A stretch of DNA of 64,000 nucleotides from Pedobacter frigiditerrae (GTDB lineage: Bacteria; Bacteroidota; Bacteroidia; Sphingobacteriales; Sphingobacteriaceae). The stretch is taken from assembly GCF_004331645.1 (NCBI RefSeq), contig NZ_SJSK01000001.1:1426001-1490000 (forward strand), given 5' to 3'. The translations under genes were made by a program, and so were the position numbers. Positions 35,409-44,995 of this stretch are shown here, in pieces. Under the pieces are notes generated by a model. The model was not told the DNA's origin and did not search any database. It saw nothing but the letters and a program-made list of their open reading frames with translations. Position 1 is the first letter of the stretch, and each line of letters opens with the position of its first letter.

Positions 35409-36548
35409 ATGGTAAACCGAGCAACTTATCAGGCTGCAAAACTAGTAGCGCCACGAATCGAAGTGCACTTCGCAAAACATTTGGCAGAGGCTAATGCAAA
35501 GGGCGAACTGGATTTGGCTCCACAACCTCCTGCAAGAGTAATTGAGGCAATTTTAGATTCGGCTTTTTGGGCAAGCTTGAGGAAAGAAGAAGGTCATTCT
35601 CCCAAAATATCCATTGCTTTTTTGCCACCAGAACAAGCTGGAAAACCGTTGATTTTTACTCATACCTTACCACTTAATCCTAATGTTTTAACAAAAATGG
35701 CACCCGGAGTGGAACGTGGTGGCATACATATTGGCGTTTGGCATGATGGTTATAATTTACACATATGGGGTACAACCTTAAATATTCCTAACTATTGTTT
35801 TGTAGTAGATGTATCTGAACCTGGTTTATTGGTAATTAAACACCGTAGAATTTATGGTTTCGGGAAATATACTAACGTTGCTGTTTTAAAAGGCGACCAG
35901 ATAAAAATTGTTGAAGAGAAAAGTGCTTCTAATGCAGATTGCCCATCAATGTTACTTTCGCTTTTAGATTTAACGGCACATTCTTATTGGAATGATTCTG
36001 CAAATATTTTAATCCAGTTGGCAGTTTCAATGAGAGCACACGGACGTGGCGGAGCAGTTTTGGTTGTTCCTCATGGTACAGAAGATTGGAAACAATCTAT
36101 CATTCATCCCATTAGTTATGCTTTAGAACCTAGCTTTAGAGGATTGGCAGATTTAGTGAAAAAAGACACAAATTCAAGTGAGATTTTTTGGCAAAGTGCG
36201 TTAAAAAGGGAAGTAGACCACTTAGCTGGATTAACGGCTATTGATGGTGCAACTTTAATAACTGATGAATATGAGCTTTTAGCTTTTGGTGCAAAAACTG
36301 GAAGGGCAAATAGCAGTGGGCATATTCAAGAATTATCTTACTCTGAGCCTATTAGCGGTGGTGATGCCATTGTTGTTCACCCAGCAAAAATAGGAGGGAC
36401 AAGACATTTATCTGCGGCACAATTTATATTCGACCAAAGAAATGCACAAGCATTAGTGGCTTCTCAAGATGGACATTTTACCATTTTTAGTTGGTCGCCT
36501 GCTTTGAATATGGTGCAAGCGCATAGAATAGATACGCTTCTTTTGTAA
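35409..36548 (+). CDS. DisA-N/DACNV-like putative nucleotide-sensor protein
   Basis: A 379-residue soluble protein without signal or membrane helix. The C-terminal third has the two hallmark motifs of diadenylate cyclases in altered form: DGATLITDEYELLAFG (DGA motif, near residue 279) and GGTRHLSAAQFIFDQ (RHxxA motif, near 336). The N-terminal region (about 50-190) is an unassigned domain. This arrangement resembles the DACNV-type proteins described in computational surveys of nucleotide signalling. It may bind or make a cyclic dinucleotide, or be a catalytically dead sensor; neither is shown. Monocistronic, with no adjacent effector gene. Confidence 0.65.
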   Translation: MVNRATYQAAKLVAPRIEVHFAKHLAEANAKGELDLAPQPPARVIEAILDSAFWASLRKEEGHSPKISIAFLPPEQAGKPLIFTHTLPLNPNVLTKMAPGVERGGIHIGVWHDGYNLHIWGTTLNIPNYCFVVDVSEPGLLVIKHRRIYGFGKYTNVAVLKGDQIKIVEEKSASNADCPSMLLSLLDLTAHSYWNDSANILIQLAVSMRAHGRGGAVLVVPHGTEDWKQSIIHPISYALEPSFRGLADLVKKDTNSSEIFWQSALKREVDHLAGLTAIDGATLITDEYELLAFGAKTGRANSSGHIQELSYSEPISGGDAIVVHPAKIGGTRHLSAAQFIFDQRNAQALVASQDGHFTIFSWSPALNMVQAHRIDTLLL

Positions 36549-36552
36549 GATT

Positions 36553-36708
36553 TTAGACAAAGGCAACAGCTAAGGTTATCATAATTAGCATCATGATAGT
36601 CATTACTATTCTATCTGCTTTAATTCTTTCTTTAAGCGTTAAAGCCTTAGTAACTCTTGCCTCTTTATGCCTTGCATAAGTAAAGTGAATAGGTAATTTA
36701 ATAATCAT
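36553..36708 (-). CDS. Small membrane protein (51 residues)
   Basis: A short open frame from ATG 36708 to TAA 36553 encodes 51 residues. A charged N-terminal half with many Lys/Arg (about residues 10-33) leads into one hydrophobic helix (VMTIMMLIMITLAVAFV) at the very C-terminus, giving a tail-anchored layout. The composition is clearly protein-like and the frame fits the space between neighbours. No family is recognised. Convergent with the DisA-like gene, 4 bases apart. Confidence 0.5.
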   Translation of the reverse strand: MIIKLPIHFTYARHKEARVTKALTLKERIKADRIVMTIMMLIMITLAVAFV

Positions 36709-37029
36709 AGGTAGATGTTTTAGGGTAGATAATTTTTCTACATCAAAACTTAAGCCAATGATTTATAAGTTGTTAAAATATTCTTGCTTTATGGTTTTTA
36801 GTTAGAAAATATTGATTTTTAAAACTTTAGGTTGTATTTTTTCTTCAATGTTCGCATTCGTTGTTTGTGAAATTGTACACTTTGAGAATAATTATTCTAG
36901 TTTTTAGCATAAAAATGCTAATGAATTAGTGCTTACAATTATTTTACAGAAAATAGCTTTCAAATAATAGTTTTGCAAAACAAGTTGTCGAAACAGAATT
37001 TTATAAATCGTTGTAGTTTTTGATATCAA
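36709..37029. other. Gene-free interval with a small hairpin
   Basis: AT-rich, no open frame of note. TTAGCAT AAAA ATGCTAA forms a 7-base-stem hairpin near 36905-36922. This space must carry the promoters of the divergent small membrane protein and SanA-like genes, but I see no clear consensus boxes. Confidence 0.4.
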
Positions 37030-37689
37030 ATGAAAAAAAATAAAAAATTCATTCTGCCCCCAATCATTTTATGTTTAATAGCCATTGTAATAGTTTGGAT
37101 AGCGAATAACAATGTACAATCTAGAACGGAAGACGTAATTTATAGCAATTTAAATAAAATGCCTAAAACCAAGGTTGCCATCATCTTTGGAGCTGGAATA
37201 AATGGAGACAAACCAAGCAGGTATTTAAAGGATAGGTTAGATGCTGGCATTTCACTTTACAAAAACAATATAGTTGACAAAATTCTATTATCTGGAGATA
37301 ATGGTAGAGATGAACATAATGAGCTTATAATAATGAAGCTGTATTGCTATGAAAACGGAGTTGATACAAATAAAATTTATGTTGATTATGCTGGTTTCGA
37401 CAGTTATTCTACTATGTACAGGGCTAAACATATTTTTAAAGTTGATACAGCAATTCTGGTTTCTCAGAAATATCATTTAAACAGATGTATTTATATTGGC
37501 GATAAATTAGGCGTAAAATCTTATGGCTACAGTGCAGATCAAGGCGTTTACAAAGGATACAAATATTACACATTTAGAGAGAAATTATCTATAACAAAAG
37601 CTGTTTTTGATGTGTTAAGGGATAGAAAACCTAAATACCTTGGTAAAACAGTTGACGTTAACGGCCTATCTAATTATACAAAAGAATAA
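37030..37689 (+). CDS. SanA/YdcF-like (DUF218) membrane protein
   Basis: A 219-residue protein with one N-terminal membrane helix. The DUF218 motifs are present: VAIIFGAGINGDKPSRYLKDRLDAG near residue 50 onward, ILLSGDNG near 94, and ILVSQKYHLNR near 142. SanA of enteric bacteria affects envelope barrier function; the chemical role is unsettled. The gene is convergent with proA, 12 bases apart. Confidence 0.85.
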   Translation: MKKNKKFILPPIILCLIAIVIVWIANNNVQSRTEDVIYSNLNKMPKTKVAIIFGAGINGDKPSRYLKDRLDAGISLYKNNIVDKILLSGDNGRDEHNELIIMKLYCYENGVDTNKIYVDYAGFDSYSTMYRAKHIFKVDTAILVSQKYHLNRCIYIGDKLGVKSYGYSADQGVYKGYKYYTFREKLSITKAVFDVLRDRKPKYLGKTVDVNGLSNYTKE

Positions 37690-37701
37690 GTGGAAATTTG
37701 A

Positions 37702-38949
37702 TTACCTCCTCACTTGTCCATTTCCTTGAACAATCCATTTATAACTTGTTAGTTCCTCTAATCCCATTGGACCACGAGCATGGAGTTTTTGTGTGCTAAT
37801 TCCTATTTCTGCACCTAAACCAAATTGAGCACCATCTGTAAAAGCAGTTGAAGTATTTGCATACACCGCTGCTGCATCTACTTGGTTCAAGAATTGAGCT
37901 ACATGATTGGCATCTTCAGAAATAATGGCTTCACTATGTTTAGAACTATAATTAGAAATATGGTCTAATGCTTCATTTAAATCTTTAACAACTTTAACGG
38001 CCATTTTTAGGGATAAAAACTCAGTTCCAAAATGTTCAGGCAAAGCCAGGTTTAATAATGTTGATGGATAGCTAGCTTTTAAAACTTCGTAACTTCTTTC
38101 ATCTACAAAAAGTTCAACTTCTTTTTCAGCCAAAGGCAATAAAAGCACTGATAAATCATTCAATCTACCTTCATTTACTAACACACAATCTAAAGCATTG
38201 CAAACACTCACTCTTCTGGTTTTTGCGTTTAGAATGATTGCTTTTCCTTTTTCCAAATCTCCTGTTTCATCAAAATAAGTATGAACAATGCCTGCACCAG
38301 TTTCTATTACAGGAATTTTGCTGTTCTCTCTTACGTAATTAATTAAAGATTGACTTCCCCTCGGAATTAGTACATCTACAAATCCCCTTGCATTTAACAA
38401 GGCCTCTGTTGCAGCTCTTTCTACTGGTAATAGGGTCAAAACATCTATATTAATTTGATGCCTTTCTAATACTTGATGAATAACTTTTGTAATGGCAACA
38501 TTTGAAAATTCAGCGTCGCTGCCGCCTTTTAACACTGCAACATTCCCAGTTTTAAAGCAAAGCGAAAATACATCGGCAGTAACATTTGGTCTTGCTTCGT
38601 AAATTACCCCAACAGTACCCAATGGTACTCTTACTTTTTGTATATGAAGTTGATTTTCTAATGTTTTTGTAGAGAGTACATCTCCCAAGGGACTATTTAA
38701 TTTGGCAACATTTTGTATGTCTTTTGCAATGCCTTCAATTCTATCAAGTGTAAGCTTTAACCTATCGTATTTTGGGTCTTCGATAGGCATTTTAGCTAAA
38801 TCCTTTGTATTTGCATTAAGAATTTCATCAGCGCTGCTAACTAAAGCTAGGCCTAAATCTAATAAAACAGAATTTATTTTTTCTTTAGCTAAACTTGTTG
38901 TGCTGCGACTCGCTTTTTGTGCTTTCTCGAAGTATATTTTGTAATCCAT
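37702..38949 (-). CDS. proA: Glutamate-5-semialdehyde dehydrogenase
   Basis: A 415-residue enzyme; I start at ATG 38949 ([14 protein letters not shown]), since the upstream ATG at 38970 adds seven odd residues. The catalytic Cys lies in [14 protein letters not shown] and the ProA motif [20 protein letters not shown] is near the end. It reduces gamma-glutamyl phosphate to the semialdehyde, the second step of proline synthesis, NADPH-dependent. It follows proB on the same strand after a 119-base gap holding a nested hairpin repeat. Confidence 0.96.
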   Translation of the reverse strand: MDYKIYFEKAQKASRSTTSLAKEKINSVLLDLGLALVSSADEILNANTKDLAKMPIEDPKYDRLKLTLDRIEGIAKDIQNVAKLNSPLGDVLSTKTLENQLHIQKVRVPLGTVGVIYEARPNVTADVFSLCFKTGNVAVLKGGSDAEFSNVAITKVIHQVLERHQINIDVLTLLPVERAATEALLNARGFVDVLIPRGSQSLINYVRENSKIPVIETGAGIVHTYFDETGDLEKGKAIILNAKTRRVSVCNALDCVLVNEGRLNDLSVLLLPLAEKEVELFVDERSYEVLKASYPSTLLNLALPEHFGTEFLSLKMAVKVVKDLNEALDHISNYSSKHSEAIISEDANHVAQFLNQVDAAAVYANTSTAFTDGAQFGLGAEIGISTQKLHARGPMGLEELTSYKWIVQGNGQVRR

Positions 38950-38964
38950 ATGGTGTTGTTTTAA

Positions 38965-39047
38965 ACGCAAAGCAAGTTAAGTTTAACGTAAAGAACACCG
39001 AGATTTATTGTTCAAGTCAACAATTTCTTCTTTACGATGTCTTTGCG
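38965..39047. repeat. Nested inverted repeat between proB and proA
   Basis: Arms CGCAAAG (38966) / CTTTGCG (39041), CGTAAAGAA (38987) / TTCTTTACG (39028) and TTGTT (39008) / AACAA (39019) are nested around one centre. It lies inside the proB-proA operon gap, so it may affect processing or relative expression. It looks like one of the common CGCAAAG-type dispersed repeats. Confidence 0.65.
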
Positions 39048-39068
39048 GTTAATATTCGCTTTAGTCTT

Positions 39069-40145
39069 TTAGCTTAAATACAAATAATCGTAATGTACTA
39101 AAGCCTTTTGTTTTTTCTGTCCAATTCGTTCTCTTGCCTTGTCTGAGCCGTATTCTGCTATTCCTAAACCAATTAGGTTATCATCCTCATCAACAATCTT
39201 AATAATATCACCTTTAAGGAAATCTGATTTAATTTCAATTATCCCGATAGGTAGTAAACTAGTAGCTTTACCAGAAGTTAAAACCTCTTTTGCACCATTG
39301 TTTAATTTAACAATTCCTTTTGCATTAGTCTCTGAATGAGCAATCCATTTTTTCTTGCCAGACTTACTTTTCTCTGGAACAAAACGAGTGTGTATTAAAT
39401 TTTCATCAAGCAATGCCGTTAAAACATTGTCTGTTGTGCCATTGGCGATGTGTACCGTTATGCCCAATTTGGCTACTTTTTGTGCCATTGTAGATTTAGT
39501 TACCATTCCACCTCTGCCAAATTGTGATTTTCCAGTGCTAATAAATGATGCTAAATTTGCGATTGAACCTTCAATTTCTTCAATAACTTTAGAGCCTTCT
39601 ATTTTTGGGTCTCCATTATAAATTCCGTTTACATTTGATAAAATTATCAAAGCATCCGTATTTAGCATAGAGGCAATTAAGCCAGCTAACTCGTCATTAT
39701 CGGTAAACATCAACTCTGTTACCGAAACCACATCATTTTCATTTACCACCGGAATTACATTATGTTGTAGCAAAATCTGCATACAATTTTTCATATTCAG
39801 GTAATGAGCCCTATCTCTAAAATCTTCCTTGGTAACTAAAACCTGAGCGCATTTTATATCGTGTTCGGCAAAAAAGTTTGCGTAAGTATTAATCAATTTC
39901 ACCTGACCAATTGCGGCTAATAATTGCCTTGTAGTTACGGCATCTTGTTTTTCGGCAATTTGAATTAAACTTCTGCCAGATGCAACAGCCCCTGAAGACA
40001 CCAAAATAACCTCTATGCCTTGTGTTTTAATTGCCACTAATTGATTCACCAAATGATTTATCCTTCGCTCATCAGGCAAACCATTGGCTTGTGTAATTAC
40101 ATTAGAACCAACCTTAACAACTATCTTTTTGTAGCCTAAACTCAT
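39069..40145 (-). CDS. proB: Glutamate 5-kinase
   Basis: A 358-residue enzyme, close to the usual 367. The amino-acid-kinase part has KIVVKVGSNVIT (near residue 6), ILVSSGAVASGR (near 45), NENDVVSV (near 139) and GRGGMVTKSTMA (near 211); residues after about 270 form the PUA domain. It phosphorylates glutamate in the first step of proline synthesis and is normally feedback-inhibited by proline. First gene of the proBA unit. Confidence 0.96.
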   Translation of the reverse strand: MSLGYKKIVVKVGSNVITQANGLPDERRINHLVNQLVAIKTQGIEVILVSSGAVASGRSLIQIAEKQDAVTTRQLLAAIGQVKLINTYANFFAEHDIKCAQVLVTKEDFRDRAHYLNMKNCMQILLQHNVIPVVNENDVVSVTELMFTDNDELAGLIASMLNTDALIILSNVNGIYNGDPKIEGSKVIEEIEGSIANLASFISTGKSQFGRGGMVTKSTMAQKVAKLGITVHIANGTTDNVLTALLDENLIHTRFVPEKSKSGKKKWIAHSETNAKGIVKLNNGAKEVLTSGKATSLLPIGIIEIKSDFLKGDIIKIVDEDDNLIGLGIAEYGSDKARERIGQKKQKALVHYDYLYLS

Positions 40146-40316
40146 CTCAAAATTAAAAACCTAAATGTAGTAATTCTATAGATTTAATAGAGAATTATTT
40201 GACGTATTTTAATATTTTTTGGAATAATCTATCCATTAATAAAAAGTTATGTAAAAATTATTTGTCTGTAAATCAATTAGTTAATAAATGTATAAAAATA
40301 ATTATAGTACTATGTA

Positions 40317-40348
40317 TTGCATAATACTATATGAAACATATATCTTTG
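40317..40348 (+). promoter_or_regulatory. Putative promoter of the PadR operon
   Basis: TTGC at 40317 and TATCTTTG at 40341 are about 20 bases apart, a very good match to the Bacteroidota TTTG-N19-21-TAnnTTTG pattern. The box ends only 4 bases before the PadR start codon, so the transcript would be leaderless or nearly so. Confidence 0.5.
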
Positions 40349-40352
40349 TTTT

Positions 40353-40706
40353 ATGATAGCAGAAAATACGCAAACGCAAATGCGAAAAGGCATACTCGAA
40401 TATTGTGTGCTTTTAATCATATCTAGAGGAGAAATTTACGCTTCGGATATTATCGCAGAATTAAAGCAAGCAAAACTACTTGTGGTAGAAGGAACATTGT
40501 ACCCCTTGCTTACTCGATTAAAAAATAATGGGTTGTTAAGTTATAACTGGGTCGAGTCTACTTCTGGTCCGCCACGTAAATATTATGTGCTTACCGCAGA
40601 AGGAACTCAATTTTTAAAACAATTGGATACCACTTGGCAAGAATTGGCTTATGCCATTACCACTTCTCAAAATGGTGTTCAAAAATTAGCTGACACTCAA
40701 AATTAA
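40353..40706 (+). CDS. PadR-family transcriptional regulator
   Basis: A 117-residue winged-helix protein with the PadR signature: TQMRKGILEYCVLLIISRGEIYASDI, then VVEGTLYPLLTRLKNNGLLSY and GPPRKYYVLTAEG. It is the first gene of a unit with the PspC-domain membrane protein (11 bases downstream) and probably represses it. In Bacteroidota, PadR genes beside PspC-domain genes are common. The ligand is unknown. Confidence 0.92.
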   Translation: MIAENTQTQMRKGILEYCVLLIISRGEIYASDIIAELKQAKLLVVEGTLYPLLTRLKNNGLLSYNWVESTSGPPRKYYVLTAEGTQFLKQLDTTWQELAYAITTSQNGVQKLADTQN

Positions 40707-40717
40707 AGAAACAGAAT

Positions 40718-42331
40718 ATGAAAAAGACACTCATCATAAATATAGGTAATTCCATCATTCACATTGAAGAGGATGCTTATGAGATTTTAACCACCTATTT
40801 AAACGAAATTAAGATGCATTTCACCAAAAATGCTGATGATTTCGAAATCGTAACCGACATAGAAAATCGCATTGCGGAAATGTTTGCTGAAATATTAGTA
40901 GCAGGTCAAAAACAAGTGATTGAATTAGCAGATGTAGAAAGTGTAATGGCACAAATGGGTCAAGTTCAAGATTTTCAGACTGAGGAAGATGAAGAAGAAA
41001 CACCAAAAGCTACCAAATCATCAGCTTATGAAGGTGAAAAGAAATTATACCGGGATACAGATGAAGGTGTAATTGCAGGTGTTTGTGCTGGCTTGGGTTA
41101 TTACCTTAATATTGAAGCTCGTTGGGTTAGGTTATTTGCATTACTATCAATTCTTTTAAGTGGAGCAGGTATTTTGGCTTACATCATTTTATGGGTAGTT
41201 ATGCCGAGGGCGACAACTAGGTCTGAAAAAATGGCAATGAAAGGTGAGGCCACTAATCTTTATGGCTACAAGAAAAGTTTCGAAGAGGAATTAGCAGCAT
41301 TTAACGAAAAAATGAAAGCGGCTAACGAACACTTTCAACCATTGATGAGGAATTCTGGAAATTTCATTACCGAATTAATCAGGGTTATTGGAACTTTCAT
41401 AACCGTATCTGGCAAGGTAATTATGAAGTTTATTGCAGGAGCTTTAATAGTTTGCGGTTTCATTGCCTTACTTGCGTTAGTTATTTGCCTAGCAGGGTTT
41501 CTTGGTTTCTGGGACGAAGACATGTACCGATTCCCTTTTTCTATAATTAATGATGGCTTCAGAACGGAAATTTTAGTTGGAGCTTTTATCACCATATTTA
41601 TCCCAGTTTTAGCATTGGTTTTATTTGCCATAAGAGTTGCTTTTAACAAAAAAGCAATTAACAAAACTGTTTCATTTGCCTTATTAATTATTTGGTTGTT
41701 CGGCGTATCTTCTACAGTATATTTTGCAACAAAAATTTCAGCAGAGTTCCAGGAACATGCAGAATTGGTACAATCTAATGAGCTAAAAACTTACCCAACT
41801 TATGTAATTGATGTAGATAAAGGAATGGAATTTAGTAGGGAAGATAGTTTGGCTTATAATATCAAAGAAAATGATTTTGGTAGCCGTGTAATTGTAAACG
41901 ATGATGATGACCATCCTTTTAGAGTGCCAAGAAACGTAAGGATTGAAATTGAAAAAAGTGAGAATGGAAAAACTTCAATGGTACAGACTTACGAATCGCA
42001 AGGTAAAACCTTTCTGATCGCATTGCGTAATGCTCAGAACATTGATTATAGGTACACCCAAAAAGATTCATTATTAACCTTGAGTCCTAGATTAAGATTG
42101 AAGAGCGAAAGCATCTGGAGAAATCAAGAAGTACATATTTCTTTAAAAGTGCCAGTGGGAACACATCTAATGTTGAATAATAATATTTATCGATATCTAC
42201 AATTCTATTATTACCAATGTGGAGTAGAAGACCCTACTCAATATAGAGAGTGGATAATGACAGAAGATGGCTTAAAATGTAAAAGCGAATTAGATAAAAG
42301 TCAAGAATTACCGCATCCGAATAATCCATAA
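40718..42331 (+). CDS. PspC-domain membrane protein
   Basis: A 537-residue inner-membrane protein. An N-terminal cytosolic region (about 1-105) is followed by the PspC domain (about 106-165: KKLYRDTDEGVIAGVCAGLGYYL and a helix ending WVVMPRA). Four more hydrophobic segments lie between about residues 220 and 345, then a C-terminal soluble region of about 190 residues. PspC domains sense envelope stress. It follows PadR directly and is probably under its control. Confidence 0.88.
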   Translation: MKKTLIINIGNSIIHIEEDAYEILTTYLNEIKMHFTKNADDFEIVTDIENRIAEMFAEILVAGQKQVIELADVESVMAQMGQVQDFQTEEDEEETPKATKSSAYEGEKKLYRDTDEGVIAGVCAGLGYYLNIEARWVRLFALLSILLSGAGILAYIILWVVMPRATTRSEKMAMKGEATNLYGYKKSFEEELAAFNEKMKAANEHFQPLMRNSGNFITELIRVIGTFITVSGKVIMKFIAGALIVCGFIALLALVICLAGFLGFWDEDMYRFPFSIINDGFRTEILVGAFITIFIPVLALVLFAIRVAFNKKAINKTVSFALLIIWLFGVSSTVYFATKISAEFQEHAELVQSNELKTYPTYVIDVDKGMEFSREDSLAYNIKENDFGSRVIVNDDDDHPFRVPRNVRIEIEKSENGKTSMVQTYESQGKTFLIALRNAQNIDYRYTQKDSLLTLSPRLRLKSESIWRNQEVHISLKVPVGTHLMLNNNIYRYLQFYYYQCGVEDPTQYREWIMTEDGLKCKSELDKSQELPHPNNP

Positions 42332-42379
42332 GCAATTTGTCACTCGATAGATGCCGGGTGACAAAAAACAAAAGAAATC

Positions 42380-44833
42380 ATGAAAAATATAGCAGTGCTA
42401 ATTGCATACCTTTTGGTATGTGGGGCTTGTTTTGCCCAAAAAACAGCTAAAATAACAGGGAAAATTGTTGATGAAAAAGCAGCTGTTATACCTTATGCAT
42501 TGGTTAAGTTGTTAAATTATCCAGATACATCATTCGTTAAAAGCATACAAACAGATTTTGATGGTTTCTATAATTTCGACCAAGTTAAAGTTGGCAATTA
42601 CATACTAGCCGTAAATATGGTGGGCTTTAAAAGCACTAAGTCAGTAAAGTTTACAGTAGCAGAAACTGATGTGCAAATGCCAAATATCAAAATTGAAAGT
42701 GTAACCAAAAACTTAAAAGAAGTATCTATTACAGGGATAAAACCCTATGTAGAGCGCAAGGTTGACAGAACGGTTTTGAACGTAGAAAGTAGTATTAATT
42801 CATCTGGTAATAGTGCGCTAGAGCTATTAGAAAAAGCACCAGGAGTTACGGTCGATAGGCAAAATGACCAAATTAGATTGAATAATAAACCTGGCATTAC
42901 AGTAATGATAGATGGTAAAACAAACTTTTTATCAGGAACAGATGTAACCACTTTATTGAGTAACATGAGTAGCGACCAAATTGCTACAATAGAATTGATT
43001 ACCAATCCTTCATCAAAATATGATGCTGCAGGAGCTGCTGGAATTATCAATATTAAACTAAAACGAAATAAGGCTTTCGGTACGAACGGAAATTTGTCAT
43101 TAAATACAGGACAGGCAATTCAGCCAAATTTTCCTAAAGATATGTATCGTGTTGGCTTAAGCTTAACGCTAAACAATAGAATAAATAAATGGAATGTTTA
43201 TGGAACAGGTGCTTTTAACAGGAAAGTAGGTTTTAACAATATCAATGTGTTGCGTAGTACCTTAACAAGTAATTTGGCAAGTTCATTCAATCAGAGTTTT
43301 GCAAGACATTCAAAAGGAGTGGCTTATATGGGCAAGTTGGGAGCAGATTATTATGTGTCTGATAAAACGGTTATTGGTGTAATGGTTGATGGAAATAAGA
43401 TAAATTCAGATTTAGATAATGTTAGTCAGACAAGAATTAAGGAAATGCAAAGTGGCGTTGAAACAAATAATGCTGTTAATCAATTGGCCTTGTCTGATTC
43501 TCCAGTCGGAAACCTTACTGCAAATTTTAATATTAAACACGATTTTAATAAGGAAGGAACTAACTTAACTTTTGATGCTGATTATTCTGGTTTTAGCAAC
43601 GAAAAGAACGATAATTTTGATGCGCAATATCTTAATAATGCTGGCAACTTAACCAAAACCACAGCCTTAAAAAATTTTACTGATGCAAAAATTGATGTGT
43701 TGGCTGCTAAAACAGATTTTACTTGGGCGATTAATAAAACGGTAAAAATAGAGGTCGGTTTAAAAAGTAGTTATGTAGTCACCCATAACGAATTAATATC
43801 TGAACAATTTTTGGCAGGAGCTTGGCAAAATATTGCTGGACAATCTAATAATTTCATCTACAAGGAAAACATAAACGCTGCTTACACCAACTACGCAAAA
43901 GAATGGAAAAAATGGCAATTTCAACTAGGTTTAAGGGCAGAATATACCCATTCCAATGGTAATTCGGTAACGAGTAATAAAGTGGTCGATAGAAATTATC
44001 TTTCCTTATTTCCAACTGTATTTGTAAATCAAACACTAAATAAAAATAATAGCATTAATTATTCATTTAGCAGAAGGGTAGATAGGCCTAATTATCAACA
44101 GTTAAATCCGTTTGTATTTTATATGGATCCTTATGCATTGGATGAAGGAAATCCATATCTAAAACCTCAGTTTACTTATAATCTTGAAGTTGGTTATAGT
44201 TATAAAGAAGCTTCATTGTCATTTAATTATGCTGATACTAAAGATATGATTACTCAAATTAGTCAACAAAATGAGGTAACTAGGGTTGTTAACGTAATTC
44301 GCAAAAACTTAGGAAGAGCACAAATTTTTTCTGCCAACTTATATATCCCTGTTAAGGTGACTAAATTCTGGAGAATGCAAAATAATGTGAGCGTATTTTT
44401 ATCTAAATTTAATGATGGAAATTTAGAAGGTGCCAAATACCAAGCAAGTAAAGTAGCGTTTAATCTCAACACTAATAACTCACTTACCTTACCTCAAAAT
44501 TTTTCAGTGGAACTTGGCTTTTGGTTAAATTCTCCAAGGTTAAACGGGGTTGAGGAAACAACAATTACTCAGTATGCATTAAACGCAGGGATTCAGAAAA
44601 GCTTGATGAATAAAAAACTGAAAATAAGATTGAGTATGGATGATATTTTTTTAACCAATCATTGGGAAGGGAAATTGCAGTATCAAAATGTTAACTTAAA
44701 TGTGGTTAATCGTTACATGAGTAGAAGGGCAGCATTTACGGTTAATTATAATTTTGGAAATCAGAATGTGAAATCTGCAAGAAATAGAAATACTGCAACT
44801 GATGATATTAAAGGTAGGGCAGGAAGTAATTAA
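42380..44833 (+). CDS. TonB-dependent-receptor-like OMP (carboxypeptidase-regulatory plus barrel)
   Basis: An 817-residue outer-membrane protein. After the signal peptide (GACFAQK) comes a carboxypeptidase-regulatory-like domain (about 25-105), a plug-like domain (ERKVDRTVLNVESS; LLEKAPGVTVDRQNDQIRLN; MIDGKTNFLSG), then a beta-barrel with YSFSRRVDRPNYQQLNPFVF. This matches the OMP_b-brl_3 receptors of Bacteroidota, which often lie beside PadR-PspC genes. The substrate is unknown. It lies 48 bases after the PspC gene; a small dyad around TCACTCGATAGATGCCGGGTG separates them. Confidence 0.9.
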   Translation: MKNIAVLIAYLLVCGACFAQKTAKITGKIVDEKAAVIPYALVKLLNYPDTSFVKSIQTDFDGFYNFDQVKVGNYILAVNMVGFKSTKSVKFTVAETDVQMPNIKIESVTKNLKEVSITGIKPYVERKVDRTVLNVESSINSSGNSALELLEKAPGVTVDRQNDQIRLNNKPGITVMIDGKTNFLSGTDVTTLLSNMSSDQIATIELITNPSSKYDAAGAAGIINIKLKRNKAFGTNGNLSLNTGQAIQPNFPKDMYRVGLSLTLNNRINKWNVYGTGAFNRKVGFNNINVLRSTLTSNLASSFNQSFARHSKGVAYMGKLGADYYVSDKTVIGVMVDGNKINSDLDNVSQTRIKEMQSGVETNNAVNQLALSDSPVGNLTANFNIKHDFNKEGTNLTFDADYSGFSNEKNDNFDAQYLNNAGNLTKTTALKNFTDAKIDVLAAKTDFTWAINKTVKIEVGLKSSYVVTHNELISEQFLAGAWQNIAGQSNNFIYKENINAAYTNYAKEWKKWQFQLGLRAEYTHSNGNSVTSNKVVDRNYLSLFPTVFVNQTLNKNNSINYSFSRRVDRPNYQQLNPFVFYMDPYALDEGNPYLKPQFTYNLEVGYSYKEASLSFNYADTKDMITQISQQNEVTRVVNVIRKNLGRAQIFSANLYIPVKVTKFWRMQNNVSVFLSKFNDGNLEGAKYQASKVAFNLNTNNSLTLPQNFSVELGFWLNSPRLNGVEETTITQYALNAGIQKSLMNKKLKIRLSMDDIFLTNHWEGKLQYQNVNLNVVNRYMSRRAAFTVNYNFGNQNVKSARNRNTATDDIKGRAGSN

Positions 44834-44839
44834 TTAAAC

Positions 44840-44959
44840 ATTTGTCATACTGCACGATTTTTTCATCCCGGACCTTGCGAAGAATCTCAAAGCTGAATTC
44901 TTAAACGAGATTCTTTTCCAAAGAAGTAGTGGCAAGCTGTTGCACTCAGAATGACAAAT
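44840..44959. repeat. Dispersed-type inverted repeat (ATTTGTCAT...ATGACAAAT)
   Basis: Outer arms ATTTGTCAT (44840) and ATGACAAAT (44951) are perfect; inner arms GAATCTC (44882) and GAGATTC (44907) too. The sequence around GAAGAATCTC and CACTCAGAATGAC resembles a family common between Bacteroidota genes. It lies in the 162-base gap between the receptor and lipoprotein genes. Confidence 0.7.
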
Positions 44960-44995
44960 TCTCTTAGAAAACAACAATAATTAAAAAATAACAAT

